64,000 nt of DNA, taken from positions 340,346-404,345 of the forward strand of contig SWJS01000001.1 of the NCBI GenBank assembly GCA_007556525.1, given 5' to 3'. Shown piece after piece: positions 16,127 through 25,543 of this stretch. The notes beneath the pieces are model-generated. The model was not told where the DNA came from, did no database searches, and saw nothing but the letters and a program-made list of their open reading frames with translations. The position numbers and the translations under genes are program-made. This DNA is from Lysobacteraceae bacterium CU05-9. Its GTDB lineage: Bacteria; Pseudomonadota; Gammaproteobacteria; Xanthomonadales; Xanthomonadaceae. The stretch's first letter is position 1, and each line of letters starts with the position of its first letter.

Positions 16127-16687
16127 TCAGAACTTCATGGGATCCATAATTGCGTCGAGATTCAGCGCATCGCAGAACTCGAGGAAGTCATCGCGCAGCG
16201 TCGCGATATGCATGTCAGCTGGAATGCCGACGGTGATTTGCGCCGTGAACATTTGCGCGCCGGTTTGCACGGCTTGATATCGGGTGCAGGCAAGTGACTC
16301 CATCGAGATGCCTTGCGCGTCGAAGAACTGTGCCAGCTCAAACAAAATCCCCGGCTTATCCGCCGACACCACTTCAACGATGTAGGGCAGCAGGTTGCTG
16401 TAACCGGTTTTGATTTCCGTCCGCTTAAAAAAAATCTGCGTATTCTCTTCGCGTTCCATCCGGCCGAGCATCGCTTCAAGCTTGGCGATCGAGTCCCACG
16501 AACCGGCGGCGCGCGCACTGACGATCACATCCTGACCCAGTGTGCTGAGGCGTGCGTCTTCGAGGTTGCAGCCGCTATCCGTGATCCGGCGGGCAATGCG
16601 TAAAAGCGGGGAGTCGGGGTGCGTACTGAATGCGTTAATGAGCAAGTAGTGCGTGTTCGGAGCGGGTCTGTGCTCTGGGAGAGTCAA
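16127..16687 (-). CDS. gcvR: GcvR-like ACT-domain regulator of glycine cleavage
   Basis: A 186-residue protein with two ACT domains, residues 12-85 (HYLLINAFSTHPDSPLLRIARRITDSGCNLEDAR) read in shorter parts as THPDSPLLRIAR and GCNLEDARLS, and 97-175 (VVSADKPGILFELAQFF). GcvR-type proteins act without a DNA-binding domain of their own by binding the activator GcvA; no helix-turn-helix is seen here, consistent with that. The gene is divergent from dapA and followed closely by bcp, the standard order in this group. Whether it controls glycine cleavage in this organism is inferred from the family. Confidence 0.82.
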   Translation of the reverse strand: MTLPEHRPAPNTHYLLINAFSTHPDSPLLRIARRITDSGCNLEDARLSTLGQDVIVSARAAGSWDSIAKLEAMLGRMEREENTQIFFKRTEIKTGYSNLLPYIVEVVSADKPGILFELAQFFDAQGISMESLACTRYQAVQTGAQMFTAQITVGIPADMHIATLRDDFLEFCDALNLDAIMDPMKF

Positions 16688-16884
16688 TTCTGGGGCCTGT
16701 CAAAAATACATTCGCGAGCGCACACTGCGCCCTGTTAAGGTTATTCAAGCACACTTTGCGTGAAATTGCGCTCACGTTTGACGCCTTATTCGCCACCATA
16801 GACCTCACGGCAAATACCGTTTAAATTAGAGAGCTAGGGTTTGCTTGCGGACCCGCCTCCGATTCACGATCTCAGGGTGATGTT

Positions 16885-17790
16885 TTGCGTATTACCGGAT
16901 GTATGACTGCTTTGGCGACGCCGTTCGGCACGAATGGTGAGCTTGATTTGAATGCTTGGCGCACTTTGCTGGACCGTCAACTTGACGGTGGCATTGAAGC
17001 CGTCATCGTCGCTGGCTCAACGGGTGAAGCGGCATCGCTGTTTGACCAGGAGTTTGACGCGATCTTGCGCCTCGCCGTCGAGCGCATTGCTGGTCGTGTT
17101 CCGGTTGTCGCCGGCACTGGCATGAGCAACACGCAGAAGACGATTGAGATGACTCGCCGCGCCCGCGCCCTGGGTGCAGACGCTGCGTTGGTCGTGACGC
17201 CACCTTATGTGCGTCCGACAACCGAAGGCTTGATTGCGCATTATGAGGCGATCGCTGCTGACAACTCGCTGCCGATCATCATGTACAACGTTCCGGGACG
17301 CACGGGTGTCGACATGGACATCGCGGTTGTTGAAGCGATGTACAAGAATCCGAACATCATCGGAATCAAGGAAGCACGTAGCGACGCTGCACGCATGACC
17401 GCGTTGCTGAAGTACAAGACGCCTGATTTTGCCGTGTTGAGCGGCGATGATGCGACGGCATGCCGCGCAATGCTTGCAGGTGCCGATGGTTTGATCTCGG
17501 TGGGTTCCAACGTTGCGCCGGCCACTTTCCGTGTCCTGTGTGACCAAGCTCGTGCGGAACATGCGGCTGAAGCCCGTTCCATCGATCAGGCAATGTCGCC
17601 GCTGTATGACTTTTTGTCGATTGAACCTAATCCGATTCCCGTAAAGGCACTGTTAGGTTTACAGGGTGTAGGCTACGGTGTGCGATTGCCACTGCAGCCA
17701 CTGAAGCAGCAGTACGCTTCGGAGCTGCGCGCGATGGCTGACCTTGTCGGTGAGCTAGAGTCGACCAGTCTGAAGGCGCTCGCCGCGTAA
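16885..17790 (+). CDS. dapA: 4-hydroxy-tetrahydrodipicolinate synthase DapA
   Basis: DapA condenses pyruvate with aspartate semialdehyde, the first committed step to lysine and meso-DAP. It is 301 residues long, a TIM barrel. Y134 (MYNVPGRTG) and the Schiff-base lysine K162 (GIKEARSD) are in place, as is GSTGEA at residues 45-50 of the pyruvate loop. The only start consistent with the family is the rare TTG at 16885, with AGGG about seven bases upstream; the ATG and GTG just before it are out of frame. A 16-base perfect palindrome and the BamC-like gene follow, as in E. coli where bamC lies after dapA. Confidence 0.95.
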   Translation: MRITGCMTALATPFGTNGELDLNAWRTLLDRQLDGGIEAVIVAGSTGEAASLFDQEFDAILRLAVERIAGRVPVVAGTGMSNTQKTIEMTRRARALGADAALVVTPPYVRPTTEGLIAHYEAIAADNSLPIIMYNVPGRTGVDMDIAVVEAMYKNPNIIGIKEARSDAARMTALLKYKTPDFAVLSGDDATACRAMLAGADGLISVGSNVAPATFRVLCDQARAEHAAEARSIDQAMSPLYDFLSIEPNPIPVKALLGLQGVGYGVRLPLQPLKQQYASELRAMADLVGELESTSLKALAA

Positions 17791-17798
17791 ATCCATTC

Positions 17799-17814
17799 AG
17801 TCGCCGCGGCGACT
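17799..17814 (+). promoter_or_regulatory. 16-base perfect palindrome between dapA and the BamC-like gene
   Basis: AGTCGCCGCGGCGACT is perfectly palindromic and lies in the 55-base gap, followed at once by TACAAT (17814-17819). It could be a hairpin limiting readthrough or an operator beside a -10 box. No T-run follows. Confidence 0.35.
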
Positions 17815-17845
17815 ACAATAGAACGATCAAATTTTGGAGCTTTGC

Positions 17846-18331
17846 ATGCTTTCCACGCCTGCCACCACATCGAACCGCCGCATCCTGATCGCCGCCATTG
17901 GCTTGACTGCCATTGTGCTGAGCAGTGGTTGCTCATGGTTCAACAAGCGCGGTAACGGCTACGCGCAGAATCCTCGCCCGCTGGAAGTGCCGCCAGATCT
18001 GGTGGTCGCAACGACAACGGCATCCGGCGGTTCCTACCTGGCATCGGCAGCGACCGCGAATATTGCGAGCTTCCAGGTGGCTGGCACGAAGGACCAAGTT
18101 TTTGGACTGGTTGCAGCGGCTTTGCCGAAGATCGGCGGCGTCAAAGTGAATTCGCAATCGCAGGGTCTTGGCTTGTTCGACGTCAGCATGGCAGGTGCGA
18201 ACATTCTCGTCCGTGTCACTGAACAAGATGGTCAATCGGTTGTGTCGGCTGTTGATGCCCGCGGCCAGTCGGCATCGTCGGAAACGATCTCCGGCTTAGT
18301 CAATCAGATCAAGAATCAGATTTCGCGCTGA
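17846..18331 (+). CDS. bamC: BamC-like outer membrane lipoprotein (short form)
   Basis: A 161-residue lipoprotein. The signal peptide (RRILIAAIGLTAIVLSSGC) ends in a lipobox with the acylated cysteine near residue 27. RPLEVPPDLV follows shortly after and matches the conserved N-terminal loop of BamC, which contacts BamD in the outer membrane assembly complex. The rest looks like one helix-grip domain (FQVAGTKDQVFGLVAAALPK onward), about half the length of E. coli BamC (344). ATG 17846 is supported by GGAG six bases upstream. Location after dapA supports the call; the short length leaves doubt. An intrinsic terminator follows. Confidence 0.65.
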   Translation: MLSTPATTSNRRILIAAIGLTAIVLSSGCSWFNKRGNGYAQNPRPLEVPPDLVVATTTASGGSYLASAATANIASFQVAGTKDQVFGLVAAALPKIGGVKVNSQSQGLGLFDVSMAGANILVRVTEQDGQSVVSAVDARGQSASSETISGLVNQIKNQISR

Positions 18332-18355
18332 TTTCCGGCAAACAGTTTAAAGAAC

Positions 18356-18383
18356 AAACCCTTGAAGAGATTCAAGGGTTTTT
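18356..18383 (+). terminator. Intrinsic terminator after the BamC-like gene
   Basis: AAACCCTTGAA-GAGA-TTCAAGGGTTT is an 11-base-pair stem ending in a T-run. The stop codon of the opposing Dabb gene (18372-18374) lies in the right arm. Confidence 0.88.
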
Positions 18384-18665
18384 CGTTTCGAAGTCTGCGG
18401 AAATGCGAAGTCCGCGCAGGTGCCTGACGAGACTGATGCTTTCCTGGTACTTCGGATGTGCCTTGTAGGCAGCGAGTGCATCCGCATCACGGAATTCGCC
18501 GTAAACCACGATGTCAATTTCGTCAGACCATGGATCGACCTTGGAATTGCGGATCACTTCGAGCTTGTCGGCGTGTTCAATGGATTCCAAAATCTGAAGG
18601 CCACTCATCACCGCGTCCATGTTCGCAGGGTCGGGCACACTGAAAAAAACGATATGTCTAATCAT
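18372..18665 (-). CDS. Dabb (stress-responsive alpha/beta barrel) domain protein
   Basis: A 97-residue single-domain ferredoxin-like dimeric barrel. MIRHIVFFSV at the start, WSDEIDIVVYGEFRDADALAAY in the middle and HPKY followed by the RHLRGLR strand are typical of the Dabb family. Members of the family occur alone or fused to enzymes; most bacterial ones have no assigned function. The stop codon lies inside the terminator of the facing gene. Upstream is fdxA on the same strand, 36 bases away. Confidence 0.8.
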   Translation of the reverse strand: MIRHIVFFSVPDPANMDAVMSGLQILESIEHADKLEVIRNSKVDPWSDEIDIVVYGEFRDADALAAYKAHPKYQESISLVRHLRGLRISADFETKNP

Positions 18666-18700
18666 CTAATGGGTACGAAATAGGTGAGTGCAGCCGCGAA

Positions 18701-19024
18701 TCAACGTTCAAGCAGCGGCAATTTGTCGGGCTTGCCGTCCCATTCCTCGGCATCTTCCGGTGGATCCTTGCGGACCGTCAAAACCGGCCATTCACGCGAG
18801 AGTTCGGCGTTCAGTTCGATGAAATGTTCCTGTCCGGCGGGGACATCGAACTCAGGATAGATGGCATTGGCAGGGCACTCAGGCTCGCACAATGTGCAAT
18901 CGATGCATTCATCGGGATCAATGACCAAAAAGTTCGGTCCCTCATGGAAGCAATCGACCGGGCAAACTTCCACGCAGTCGGTGTACTTGCATTTGATGCA
19001 ATTCTCGGTAACGACAAAAGGCAT
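18701..19024 (-). CDS. fdxA: Seven-iron ferredoxin FdxA
   Basis: A 107-residue ferredoxin with one [3Fe-4S] and one [4Fe-4S] cluster. Cysteines are in [18 protein letters not shown] (residues 9-26) and [18 protein letters not shown] (40-57). The family's usual start is MPFVVTENC, so I use ATG 19024 rather than the longer frame from 19075, which would also run into the pcnB start. The C-terminal extension ([19 protein letters not shown]) is typical of FdxA. The gene is divergent from pcnB. No Shine-Dalgarno sequence is obvious. Confidence 0.93.
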   Translation of the reverse strand: MPFVVTENCIKCKYTDCVEVCPVDCFHEGPNFLVIDPDECIDCTLCEPECPANAIYPEFDVPAGQEHFIELNAELSREWPVLTVRKDPPEDAEEWDGKPDKLPLLER

Positions 19025-19063
19025 GTGAGGTGAACGCGCTCTAAATTGGGTCAGTCGAATGTT

Positions 19064-19069
19064 AGTATA
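19064..19069 (+). promoter_or_regulatory. Possible -10 element of pcnB
   Basis: TAGTAT lies five bases before the pcnB ATG, and no ribosome binding site is present. This resembles the arrangement at pncC and lexA and suggests a leaderless transcript. The -35 region is not clear. Confidence 0.3.
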
Positions 19070-19074
19070 TCGCA

Positions 19075-20358
19075 ATGCCCTCAGACCGTGAGTCCCTCCC
19101 TCTGCAGCCCTTGATCATTCCGCGTGACGAACATCCGGTTTCGAGGCGCGACATCAACCCGAATGCGTTGAAGGTTTTGTACAAGCTGCATAACGCAGGT
19201 TACGAAGCCTATCTCGTCGGTGGCGCGATCCGTGATTTGTTGCTCGACATGCATCCGAAGGATTTCGATATCGCGTGCGATGCGACGCCGGAGCAGGTCA
19301 AACATCTTTTCCGTAACTGTCGATTGATTGGTCGTCGGTTCCGCTTGGCGCATGTTGTGTTCGGTCGCGACATCATTGAAGTCGCAACGTTCCGCTCCGG
19401 TTCGGACGATGGTTCGGGTGAGCGCACGGTCGGTTCGGAAGGGCGCCTCACGCGTGACAACATCTATGGTCGCGTTGATGAAGACGCGATCCGCCGCGAC
19501 TTCACGGCGAATGCCTTGTATTACTCGATTGCGGATTTCTCGATTCGTGATTATGTGGATGGCTTTGAAGACGTCCGAAATAAAGTTCTGCGTTTGATCG
19601 GCGATCCGGAGACGCGTTACCGCGAAGATCCGGTACGCATGTTGCGTGCGATTCGCTTGGCGGCGAAGCTCGGCTTCACGATTGAAACTGAAACGGCGCG
19701 TCCGATTCGTGAGATGGCGAGCTTGCTGCAGAACGTCTCACCGGCGCGGCTGTATGAAGAAACGAAGAAAATGTTTTTGTCCGGTTACGGCGTCGCGGCC
19801 TTCGAGGGACTCGAACAGTTCGGTTTGCTCGAATGGTTGTTCCCCGGAACGGCGAAAGCACTGGCCAAAAATCGCAGCGGCGTCCTACGTAACTTGGTGG
19901 TTGCAGGTTTGCGGAATACGGATGATCGTGTCGCGCGCGGTGATTCAGTTGCCCCGTATTTCCTGTTTGCGGTGATGTTGTGGCCCGAGTTTTGCCTGGA
20001 GTTCAATCGCTTGCTCAAGGGCGGCATGCAAGGTCCGGAAGCGCAGCGTCGCGCCTGTGATCGCGTGATCATCAAGCAACTTGAGCGCATCGCCATTCCA
20101 CGTCGCGATACATTGCCGATGCAGGAAGTGTGGTTGATGCAGGAACGTCTGCAAACTCGCCAACGCCGCCGCGTCTCGCGTTTGCTCTCGCACCCGCGCT
20201 TCCGCGCTGCCTACGATTTCCTGCAATTGCGTGCCGGTGCTGCGCCAGGTCATCAGGATGATCTGGATTTCTGGACAGCGGCGCAAACGATGCCCGCGGA
20301 TGATCTCGATCAGTTGTTGGCGAATGCCAATGCGCGCGCGAAACGTCAGGCCACTTAA
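19075..20358 (+). CDS. pcnB: Poly(A) polymerase I PcnB
   Basis: PcnB adds poly(A) tails that promote RNA decay. It is a class II nucleotidyltransferase of 427 residues. The polymerase core has [12 protein letters not shown] and [13 protein letters not shown] with the metal-binding DxD (D61, D63), then [19 protein letters not shown] and [18 protein letters not shown]. The IIEVATFR segment and the basic C-terminal helix region ([10 protein letters not shown]) distinguish it from the CCA-adding enzyme. folK follows after 12 bases. Order pcnB-folK-panB-panC is conserved in gammaproteobacteria. Confidence 0.93.
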   Translation: MPSDRESLPLQPLIIPRDEHPVSRRDINPNALKVLYKLHNAGYEAYLVGGAIRDLLLDMHPKDFDIACDATPEQVKHLFRNCRLIGRRFRLAHVVFGRDIIEVATFRSGSDDGSGERTVGSEGRLTRDNIYGRVDEDAIRRDFTANALYYSIADFSIRDYVDGFEDVRNKVLRLIGDPETRYREDPVRMLRAIRLAAKLGFTIETETARPIREMASLLQNVSPARLYEETKKMFLSGYGVAAFEGLEQFGLLEWLFPGTAKALAKNRSGVLRNLVVAGLRNTDDRVARGDSVAPYFLFAVMLWPEFCLEFNRLLKGGMQGPEAQRRACDRVIIKQLERIAIPRRDTLPMQEVWLMQERLQTRQRRRVSRLLSHPRFRAAYDFLQLRAGAAPGHQDDLDFWTAAQTMPADDLDQLLANANARAKRQAT

Positions 20359-20370
20359 GCGCCGTACGCA

Positions 20371-20904
20371 ATGAAGCTGGACGGAACTTCGGCAACAGTC
20401 GTTGCTTATCTAGGCATTGGTGGCAATGTCGGCGATGTCGCGTCGACGATGCACGATGCGATTGCGCGTTTGGATGCGGTCGAAGGCTTGAGTGTGTTGC
20501 GCGTCTCGCAAGCGTACGTCACGCCGCCTTGGGGCGCTATCGAGCAAGATGACTATCTCAACGCCGTGATTGAAATTGCGACGGTGCTGTCGCCTGAAGC
20601 GTTGCACGATGAGATGCTGGCGATTGAACGCGCGCATGGGCGCGACCGCGAAAATGAAATTCGCTGGGGACCGCGCACCTTGGACCTCGACCTGTTGCTC
20701 TATGGCGATGTCGAAATTGCCACGGAACGACTGACAGTGCCGCATCCGCGAATGATGGAACGGGCTTTTGTCATGATTCCTTTACTGGAATTGAATCCCG
20801 AGCTGCAAATTGGCGATTCTGTAACGCCAACTGTCGCAAAATACTCACAGGACGGAATGCGTCTTTACGGAAGGATCTATCCGGATGTCAAATTACCTGG
20901 GTGA
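20371..20904 (+). CDS. folK: 2-amino-4-hydroxy-6-hydroxymethyldihydropteridine diphosphokinase FolK
   Basis: FolK transfers pyrophosphate from ATP to hydroxymethyl-dihydropterin in folate synthesis. The 177-residue protein has [10 protein letters not shown] near the N-terminus, YVTPPWG, the key [16 protein letters not shown] with its two Mg-binding aspartates, and [17 protein letters not shown]. It overlaps panB by 20 bases, so it is translated in the same mRNA. An in-frame ATG choice other than 20371 is not obvious. Confidence 0.94.
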   Translation: MKLDGTSATVVAYLGIGGNVGDVASTMHDAIARLDAVEGLSVLRVSQAYVTPPWGAIEQDDYLNAVIEIATVLSPEALHDEMLAIERAHGRDRENEIRWGPRTLDLDLLLYGDVEIATERLTVPHPRMMERAFVMIPLLELNPELQIGDSVTPTVAKYSQDGMRLYGRIYPDVKLPG

Positions 20905-21727
20905 TATCGATGGCGCGCAAGCCCCGAAGCGCGTGAAATGGACTGTGCCGTTGTTGCGCGAAGCGAAGGCAAATGCTCAAAAGTTGACGATGCTCACGGC
21001 GTACGATGCGAGTTTTGCGCGTGCAATGGACCAGCAAGGCGTCGACATGATTCTCATCGGCGATTCGATGGGAATGGTCGTGCAAGGGCAGGACAGTACA
21101 TTGCCGGTCACTGCCGAGCAAATTGAATATCACACCGAGTGCGTGGCGCGTGGCGTGACGAATACCTTGGTCATCGCAGATTTGCCGTTCCAAACGGATT
21201 CGGATCCGGATACGGCGTTGTTCAATGCGACGCGGTTCCTGCAAGCGGGTGCGGGCATGGTCAAGCTGGAAGGCGCAGGATTCAAATGCGATGTGATTGC
21301 GTATCTGTCCGAGCGTGAAATTCCGGTGTGCGCGCATTTGGGCCTGACGCCGCAGTCGGTGTTGCGTTTGGGTGGTTACAAAGTACAAGGTCGCGATGAA
21401 GCGGCGGCGAAGCGCATCATGGCCGATGCATTAGCGGTGCAGGAAGCGGGCGCGGATTTGCTAGTGCTGGAATGCGTGCCAAGTGCGTTGGCCAAGGACA
21501 TTACGGCGGCTTTGGACATTCCAACGATTGGCATTGGTGCGGGTCCGCATTGCGATGGTCAGGTTTTGGTTTTGCATGACATGCTCGGCATTGACTCGGG
21601 ACATCGCCGTCCGAAATTCGTGAAGGATTTCCTGCAGATCGGTGGTTCGGTTGCAGGTGCTTTCGCTGCATACGTTGAAGAAGTGCATGAAGGTAAATTT
21701 CCTGCGCCGGAACATGAGTACGTTTAA
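20885..21727 (+). CDS. panB: 3-methyl-2-oxobutanoate hydroxymethyltransferase PanB
   Basis: PanB makes ketopantoate from alpha-ketoisovalerate and methylene-tetrahydrofolate, the first step of pantothenate synthesis. The 280-residue barrel contains [31 protein letters not shown], the metal ligands in [14 protein letters not shown] and [11 protein letters not shown] 20885 lies inside the folK end (20-base overlap). panC follows after three bases and panD after that, so the pan genes form one unit. Confidence 0.96.
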   Translation: MSNYLGDIDGAQAPKRVKWTVPLLREAKANAQKLTMLTAYDASFARAMDQQGVDMILIGDSMGMVVQGQDSTLPVTAEQIEYHTECVARGVTNTLVIADLPFQTDSDPDTALFNATRFLQAGAGMVKLEGAGFKCDVIAYLSEREIPVCAHLGLTPQSVLRLGGYKVQGRDEAAAKRIMADALAVQEAGADLLVLECVPSALAKDITAALDIPTIGIGAGPHCDGQVLVLHDMLGIDSGHRRPKFVKDFLQIGGSVAGAFAAYVEEVHEGKFPAPEHEYV

Positions 21728-21730
21728 CGC

Positions 21731-22576
21731 GTGAAAATTCATTCGAAACTCGATTCGTTGCGCGCGCAAATCGCGCATTGGCGCTCTGAATCTTCGCGTA
21801 TCGCCTTCGTTCCGACGATGGGCAATTTGCATGATGGTCATTATTCGTTGATCACGTTGGCGAAGCAGCATGCGGACCGCGTGGTTGCGTCGGTGTTCGT
21901 GAATCCAACGCAGTTTGGGCCGAATGAGGATTTCTCGCGTTATCCACGCACGCCGGATGCCGACGTGGAAGGGTTGCGTGAAGCCGGTTGCGATGCATTG
22001 TGGATGCCACCGGTTGAAGTGATGTATCCGATGGGCGTTGAGCGCGCGGTGCAAATGCGCGTGCCGGTGATCACGGAAACACTGGATGGTGCGCATCGTC
22101 CGGGTCACTTCGATGGCGTTGCGACGGTGGTGGCGCGATTGTTCAATCAGGTGCAACCGCATGTGGCGATTTTTGGGCGCAAGGATTATCAGCAGCTTGC
22201 GGTGATTCGTGCAATGGTGACGGATTTGGCGTTTCCGATTGAGATCGTCGGCGCTCCGATCATCCGTGAAGCGAATGGCTTGGCAATGAGTTCGCGCAAT
22301 CAGTATCTCTCGGATGAAGAGCGCGATACGGCGAGTGTGATTCGTCGGACGTTGCTGGCGATGGAAGAGGGCGCACGCCGTGGCGATGATGCCTCAGCGA
22401 TTGAAGCAACTGCGGTAAAATCGCTGCAAGATGCGGGTTTCAGCGTTGATTACGCGGTCTTGCGTGCCGCGGATCTGACGGATGCGGAAGTGACTCAAGG
22501 TGCCGCATTGGTCGCGTTGATTGCTGCACGCATTGGTAAAACCCGATTGATCGATAACCACGAGTTTGTGGTCTGA
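21731..22576 (+). CDS. panC: Pantothenate synthetase PanC
   Basis: PanC joins pantoate and beta-alanine through a pantoyl-adenylate. It starts with GTG at 21731, three bases after the panB stop. The 281-residue nucleotidyltransferase has the HIGH-like VPTMGNLHDGH (residues 28-38), SVFVNPTQFGPNED, LDGAHRPGHFDGVATVV, FGRKDYQQL and the KMSKS-like ANGLAMSSRNQYLS. All are as expected. Confidence 0.95.
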   Translation: MKIHSKLDSLRAQIAHWRSESSRIAFVPTMGNLHDGHYSLITLAKQHADRVVASVFVNPTQFGPNEDFSRYPRTPDADVEGLREAGCDALWMPPVEVMYPMGVERAVQMRVPVITETLDGAHRPGHFDGVATVVARLFNQVQPHVAIFGRKDYQQLAVIRAMVTDLAFPIEIVGAPIIREANGLAMSSRNQYLSDEERDTASVIRRTLLAMEEGARRGDDASAIEATAVKSLQDAGFSVDYAVLRAADLTDAEVTQGAALVALIAARIGKTRLIDNHEFVV

Positions 22577-22597
22577 ATTTTTGTCCTGGAAATAACG

Positions 22598-22987
22598 ATG
22601 TTACTGACTGTACTGAAAGCCAAAATCCACCGCGCCAGCGTCACCCACGCCGAACTGCATTACGAAGGTTCGTGTGCGATTGATTCGCGCTTGCTGGATA
22701 TTTCCGGGATTCTCGAAAATGAGATGGTGCACATCTATAACGTGAATTCGGGGCATCGTTTTTCGACGTATGCGATTCGCGCGGAAGAAGGTTCGGGCAT
22801 CATCTCGGTCAATGGTGCGGCCGCGCATCGTGCGAAGCCGGGTGATCTCGTCATCATTTGTGCTTACGGCATGTGCGATGCGGAAGAGGCGAAGGCATAC
22901 CAACCGACATTGGTTTATGTTGATCGTCAAAATCGCTTGACCCACACCAATCATTCCATCGGTGAGCAGAAGTCGGACGTCGAATGA
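22598..22987 (+). CDS. panD: Aspartate 1-decarboxylase PanD (proenzyme)
   Basis: PanD supplies beta-alanine to PanC. The 129-residue proenzyme self-cleaves between G24 and S25 (HYEGSCAID), producing the pyruvoyl cofactor on S25. K9 (LKAKIHRA), Y58-like [11 protein letters not shown] and the [13 protein letters not shown] segment are present. It follows panC by 21 bases and overlaps pgi by four (ATGA). Confidence 0.96.
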   Translation: MLLTVLKAKIHRASVTHAELHYEGSCAIDSRLLDISGILENEMVHIYNVNSGHRFSTYAIRAEEGSGIISVNGAAAHRAKPGDLVIICAYGMCDAEEAKAYQPTLVYVDRQNRLTHTNHSIGEQKSDVE

Positions 22988-24477
22988 AAGTTGATCTCGC
23001 CGCTTTAGTTCAAGCACCTTCTTTTTCCATCAAGCAACTCAACGCGACGGAATCAGATCGCGCCAGCGCGATGAGTCTGAAAGTCGGCGGGATTTACGCG
23101 AATTTTGCGCGGCAGCGTTACAGCGCTGCCGATGTTGCGGCGTTGTTTGCTGCGGCAAAGCAATGGGATTTCCATGGTGCGTTGTTGCGTCTGATGGGCG
23201 GCGAGATCGTCAATCCGACCGAAGGTCGCGCGGCATTGCATACCGCGTTGCGTGGTGTGCCGGTTGAAACTGCTGTGAGCATTGCTGCCAACAAGGAAGC
23301 CGACGCCGCGCAGTTGAAGATGCGCGAGTTGTACGAAGAACTTGCGGCATCGGATGTCACGGACATCGTCAGCATCGGCATCGGCGGCAGTGATCTCGGA
23401 CCACGGTTGGCAGTGGATGCGTTGAAGGATTTCGGGCCGAAGCGCTTCAACGTGCATTTCATTTCGAATGTCGATGGCGCGGCTGCGGCACGGTTGTTGC
23501 CTTCATTGGACCGCAAGCACACGGCAGTGTTGTTGATTTCGAAAACATTCACCACGCAGGAAACATTGCTCAACGGTGAGCTCGTTTGCGATTGGCTGGA
23601 TACGCCGGAACGCGTCTATGCGATCACGACGAACGCTGACGCCGCGAATGAGAAGTTCGGCATTGCTGCTGAGCGTATCTTGCCAATGTGGGATTGGGTC
23701 GGTGGCCGTTACTCGATGTGGTCGGCGGTTGGTTTCCCGATCATGTTGGCGATTGGTCCCGATGCATTCGTACAACTACTCGACGGCGCGGCTTTCATGG
23801 ATCGCCATGTCGTTGAAGCGGAAGGTGTCGATAACCTCGCGTACTGGCATGCGTTGACGGCGCTGTATAACCGCGCAGTTTTGCATTGTGCAAGCCAAGC
23901 GGTGTTGCCGTATGACGAACGCTTGAAACTGTTTCCTGCTTACTTGCAGCAACTCGTGATGGAGAGTCTCGGCAAGTCGGCGCAACTGGATGGCACGGCT
24001 GTCACGGTCGATACCGTTCCGGTTTGGTGGGGCGGCGCGGGGACGGATTCGCAGCATAGTTTTTTCCAGGCGTTGCATCAGGGAACGCAAGTCGATGCGA
24101 TCGATTTCATTGGCGTGATTCGCGCAGACCACAGTGCAGACATTAATCATCAAGCGTTGCTATCGAATTTGTTTGCGCAGTCGGAAGCATTTGCGAACGG
24201 TCAAGCGTCCGATGATTTGCATCGCAACTACGCGGGCAACCGTCCGAATACGATGCTGTTGCTGGATTCGCTCAGCCCGTCGACGCTCGGTCAATTGATT
24301 GCGTTGTATGAGCACAGCGTTTACCTGCAAGCGGTCGCGTGGAATATCAATCCGTTCGATCAATTTGGTGTGGAACTCGGCAAAAAACTCGCCAACCAAC
24401 TTCTCCCCGCCATTCGCGGTGAAGTCCGTGCGGAAGATCCGGTTACTTCAGCATTGCTGGATCAAGTCCGCGGCTAA
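22984..24477 (+). CDS. pgi: Glucose-6-phosphate isomerase
   Basis: Pgi interconverts glucose-6-phosphate and fructose-6-phosphate. The 497-residue enzyme contains [47 protein letters not shown] and the C-terminal [25 protein letters not shown]. It starts inside the panD stop codon region with a four-base overlap. Its last 35 bases overlap the 3' end of queG on the other strand, a convergent coding overlap. Confidence 0.96.
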   Translation: MKVDLAALVQAPSFSIKQLNATESDRASAMSLKVGGIYANFARQRYSAADVAALFAAAKQWDFHGALLRLMGGEIVNPTEGRAALHTALRGVPVETAVSIAANKEADAAQLKMRELYEELAASDVTDIVSIGIGGSDLGPRLAVDALKDFGPKRFNVHFISNVDGAAAARLLPSLDRKHTAVLLISKTFTTQETLLNGELVCDWLDTPERVYAITTNADAANEKFGIAAERILPMWDWVGGRYSMWSAVGFPIMLAIGPDAFVQLLDGAAFMDRHVVEAEGVDNLAYWHALTALYNRAVLHCASQAVLPYDERLKLFPAYLQQLVMESLGKSAQLDGTAVTVDTVPVWWGGAGTDSQHSFFQALHQGTQVDAIDFIGVIRADHSADINHQALLSNLFAQSEAFANGQASDDLHRNYAGNRPNTMLLLDSLSPSTLGQLIALYEHSVYLQAVAWNINPFDQFGVELGKKLANQLLPAIRGEVRAEDPVTSALLDQVRG

Positions 24478-25528
24478 GCTGTTGCTTTAACGCCCACTGG
24501 GCGCTTTCGCTGACGACCTCATCGTCGTGCGCTGCATATTCGCGCAAGATGCTCAGCGTTTGTTCGGAGTAGGGCGCGTTACCTAACGCGATCAAGATAT
24601 TGCGCTGCCAACGTTGATATCCGCTGCGTCGAATCGCTGTGCCTTCAGTTCGCTTGAGAAATTCGTCTTCAGTCCATACGATGAGATCCGCGAGTGTCGC
24701 GGTGTCGAGATCATTGCGTGCACGGAAATCAGGCTCATCCGTGCGCTTTGCGAACTTGTTCCAGGGACACACGAGTTGGCAATCATCACAGCCGAAAATC
24801 CGGTTGCCAATCGCCTCACGATATTCAATGGGAATGCTGCCCGGATGTTCAATGGTGAGATAGGCAATGCATTTGCGTGCGTCGAGTTGATATGGCGCAA
24901 CGATCGCCTGCGTTGGACAGACATCGATGCAACGCGTGCACGTACCGCAATGTTCCGTTGCAGGTTCGTCTGCCGGCAATTCGAAATCGAGAAACAATTC
25001 CCCGAGGAAAAACCACGATCCACCCTGCTTATCAATCAAGCAAGTATGTTTGCCAATCCATCCGAGTCCTGCGTTGCGTGCGATTGCACGTTCAAGCACC
25101 GGTGCACTGTCGACGAAAACACGATGCCCAAATGCCCCGACCATCGACGCGATTTCATCGGCGAGTTTCTGCAGGCGTTGGCGCATCATTTTGTGATAAT
25201 CACGCCCTAACGCATATCGTGCGACGTAAGCGCGATCGCCGTCGTGAATGTTCGTCCATGCTTCTTCTTCATCGCGGCGACCGTAATCCAAACCAACACT
25301 GATGACGCTGATCGTGCCCGGCAATAATGCATCTGGATTTGCGCGCAATTCTGCATGGTTTTGCATCCATTGCATTTCGCCATGGCGGTCCAACGCAAGC
25401 CAGTTATGCAGATGTCGTGCGTCATCATCGAGCGCAATTCCGGTAATTCCGAAATGCTGGAAACCACTTTGCCGCACCAACGATTCGATGCGGGAGCGGA
25501 TGTCGGACGGAATTGTTTTTGAATTCAT
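24443..25528 (-). CDS. queG: Epoxyqueuosine reductase QueG
   Basis: QueG reduces epoxyqueuosine to queuosine in tRNA, using cobalamin and two [4Fe-4S] clusters. The 361-residue protein has SVGLDYGRR, DSAPVLERAIARNAGLGWIGKHT, the cysteine motifs CGTCTRCIDVCPTQAI and FGCDDCQLVCPW, and a HEAT-like C-terminus. ATG 25528 (MNSKTIPSD) is chosen because it fits the family start; longer frames reach into tsaE. Its start and that of tsaE are separated by only 12 bases, and CATAAT (25543-25538, minus strand) sits nine bases before its ATG. Confidence 0.93.
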   Translation of the reverse strand: MNSKTIPSDIRSRIESLVRQSGFQHFGITGIALDDDARHLHNWLALDRHGEMQWMQNHAELRANPDALLPGTISVISVGLDYGRRDEEEAWTNIHDGDRAYVARYALGRDYHKMMRQRLQKLADEIASMVGAFGHRVFVDSAPVLERAIARNAGLGWIGKHTCLIDKQGGSWFFLGELFLDFELPADEPATEHCGTCTRCIDVCPTQAIVAPYQLDARKCIAYLTIEHPGSIPIEYREAIGNRIFGCDDCQLVCPWNKFAKRTDEPDFRARNDLDTATLADLIVWTEDEFLKRTEGTAIRRSGYQRWQRNILIALGNAPYSEQTLSILREYAAHDDEVVSESAQWALKQQLSRGLDPAMLK

Positions 25529-25537
25529 GCAAAACAA

Positions 25538-25543
25538 ATTATG
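25538..25543 (-). promoter_or_regulatory. Possible -10 element of queG
   Basis: On the minus strand CATAAT lies nine bases before the queG ATG and overlaps the tsaE start codon. No ribosome binding site is visible between it and queG. Confidence 0.3.

Noticed and set aside
16778-16806. TTGACG at 16778 as the dapA promoter
   Set aside because: The expected -10 position reads GACCTC; no convincing partner.
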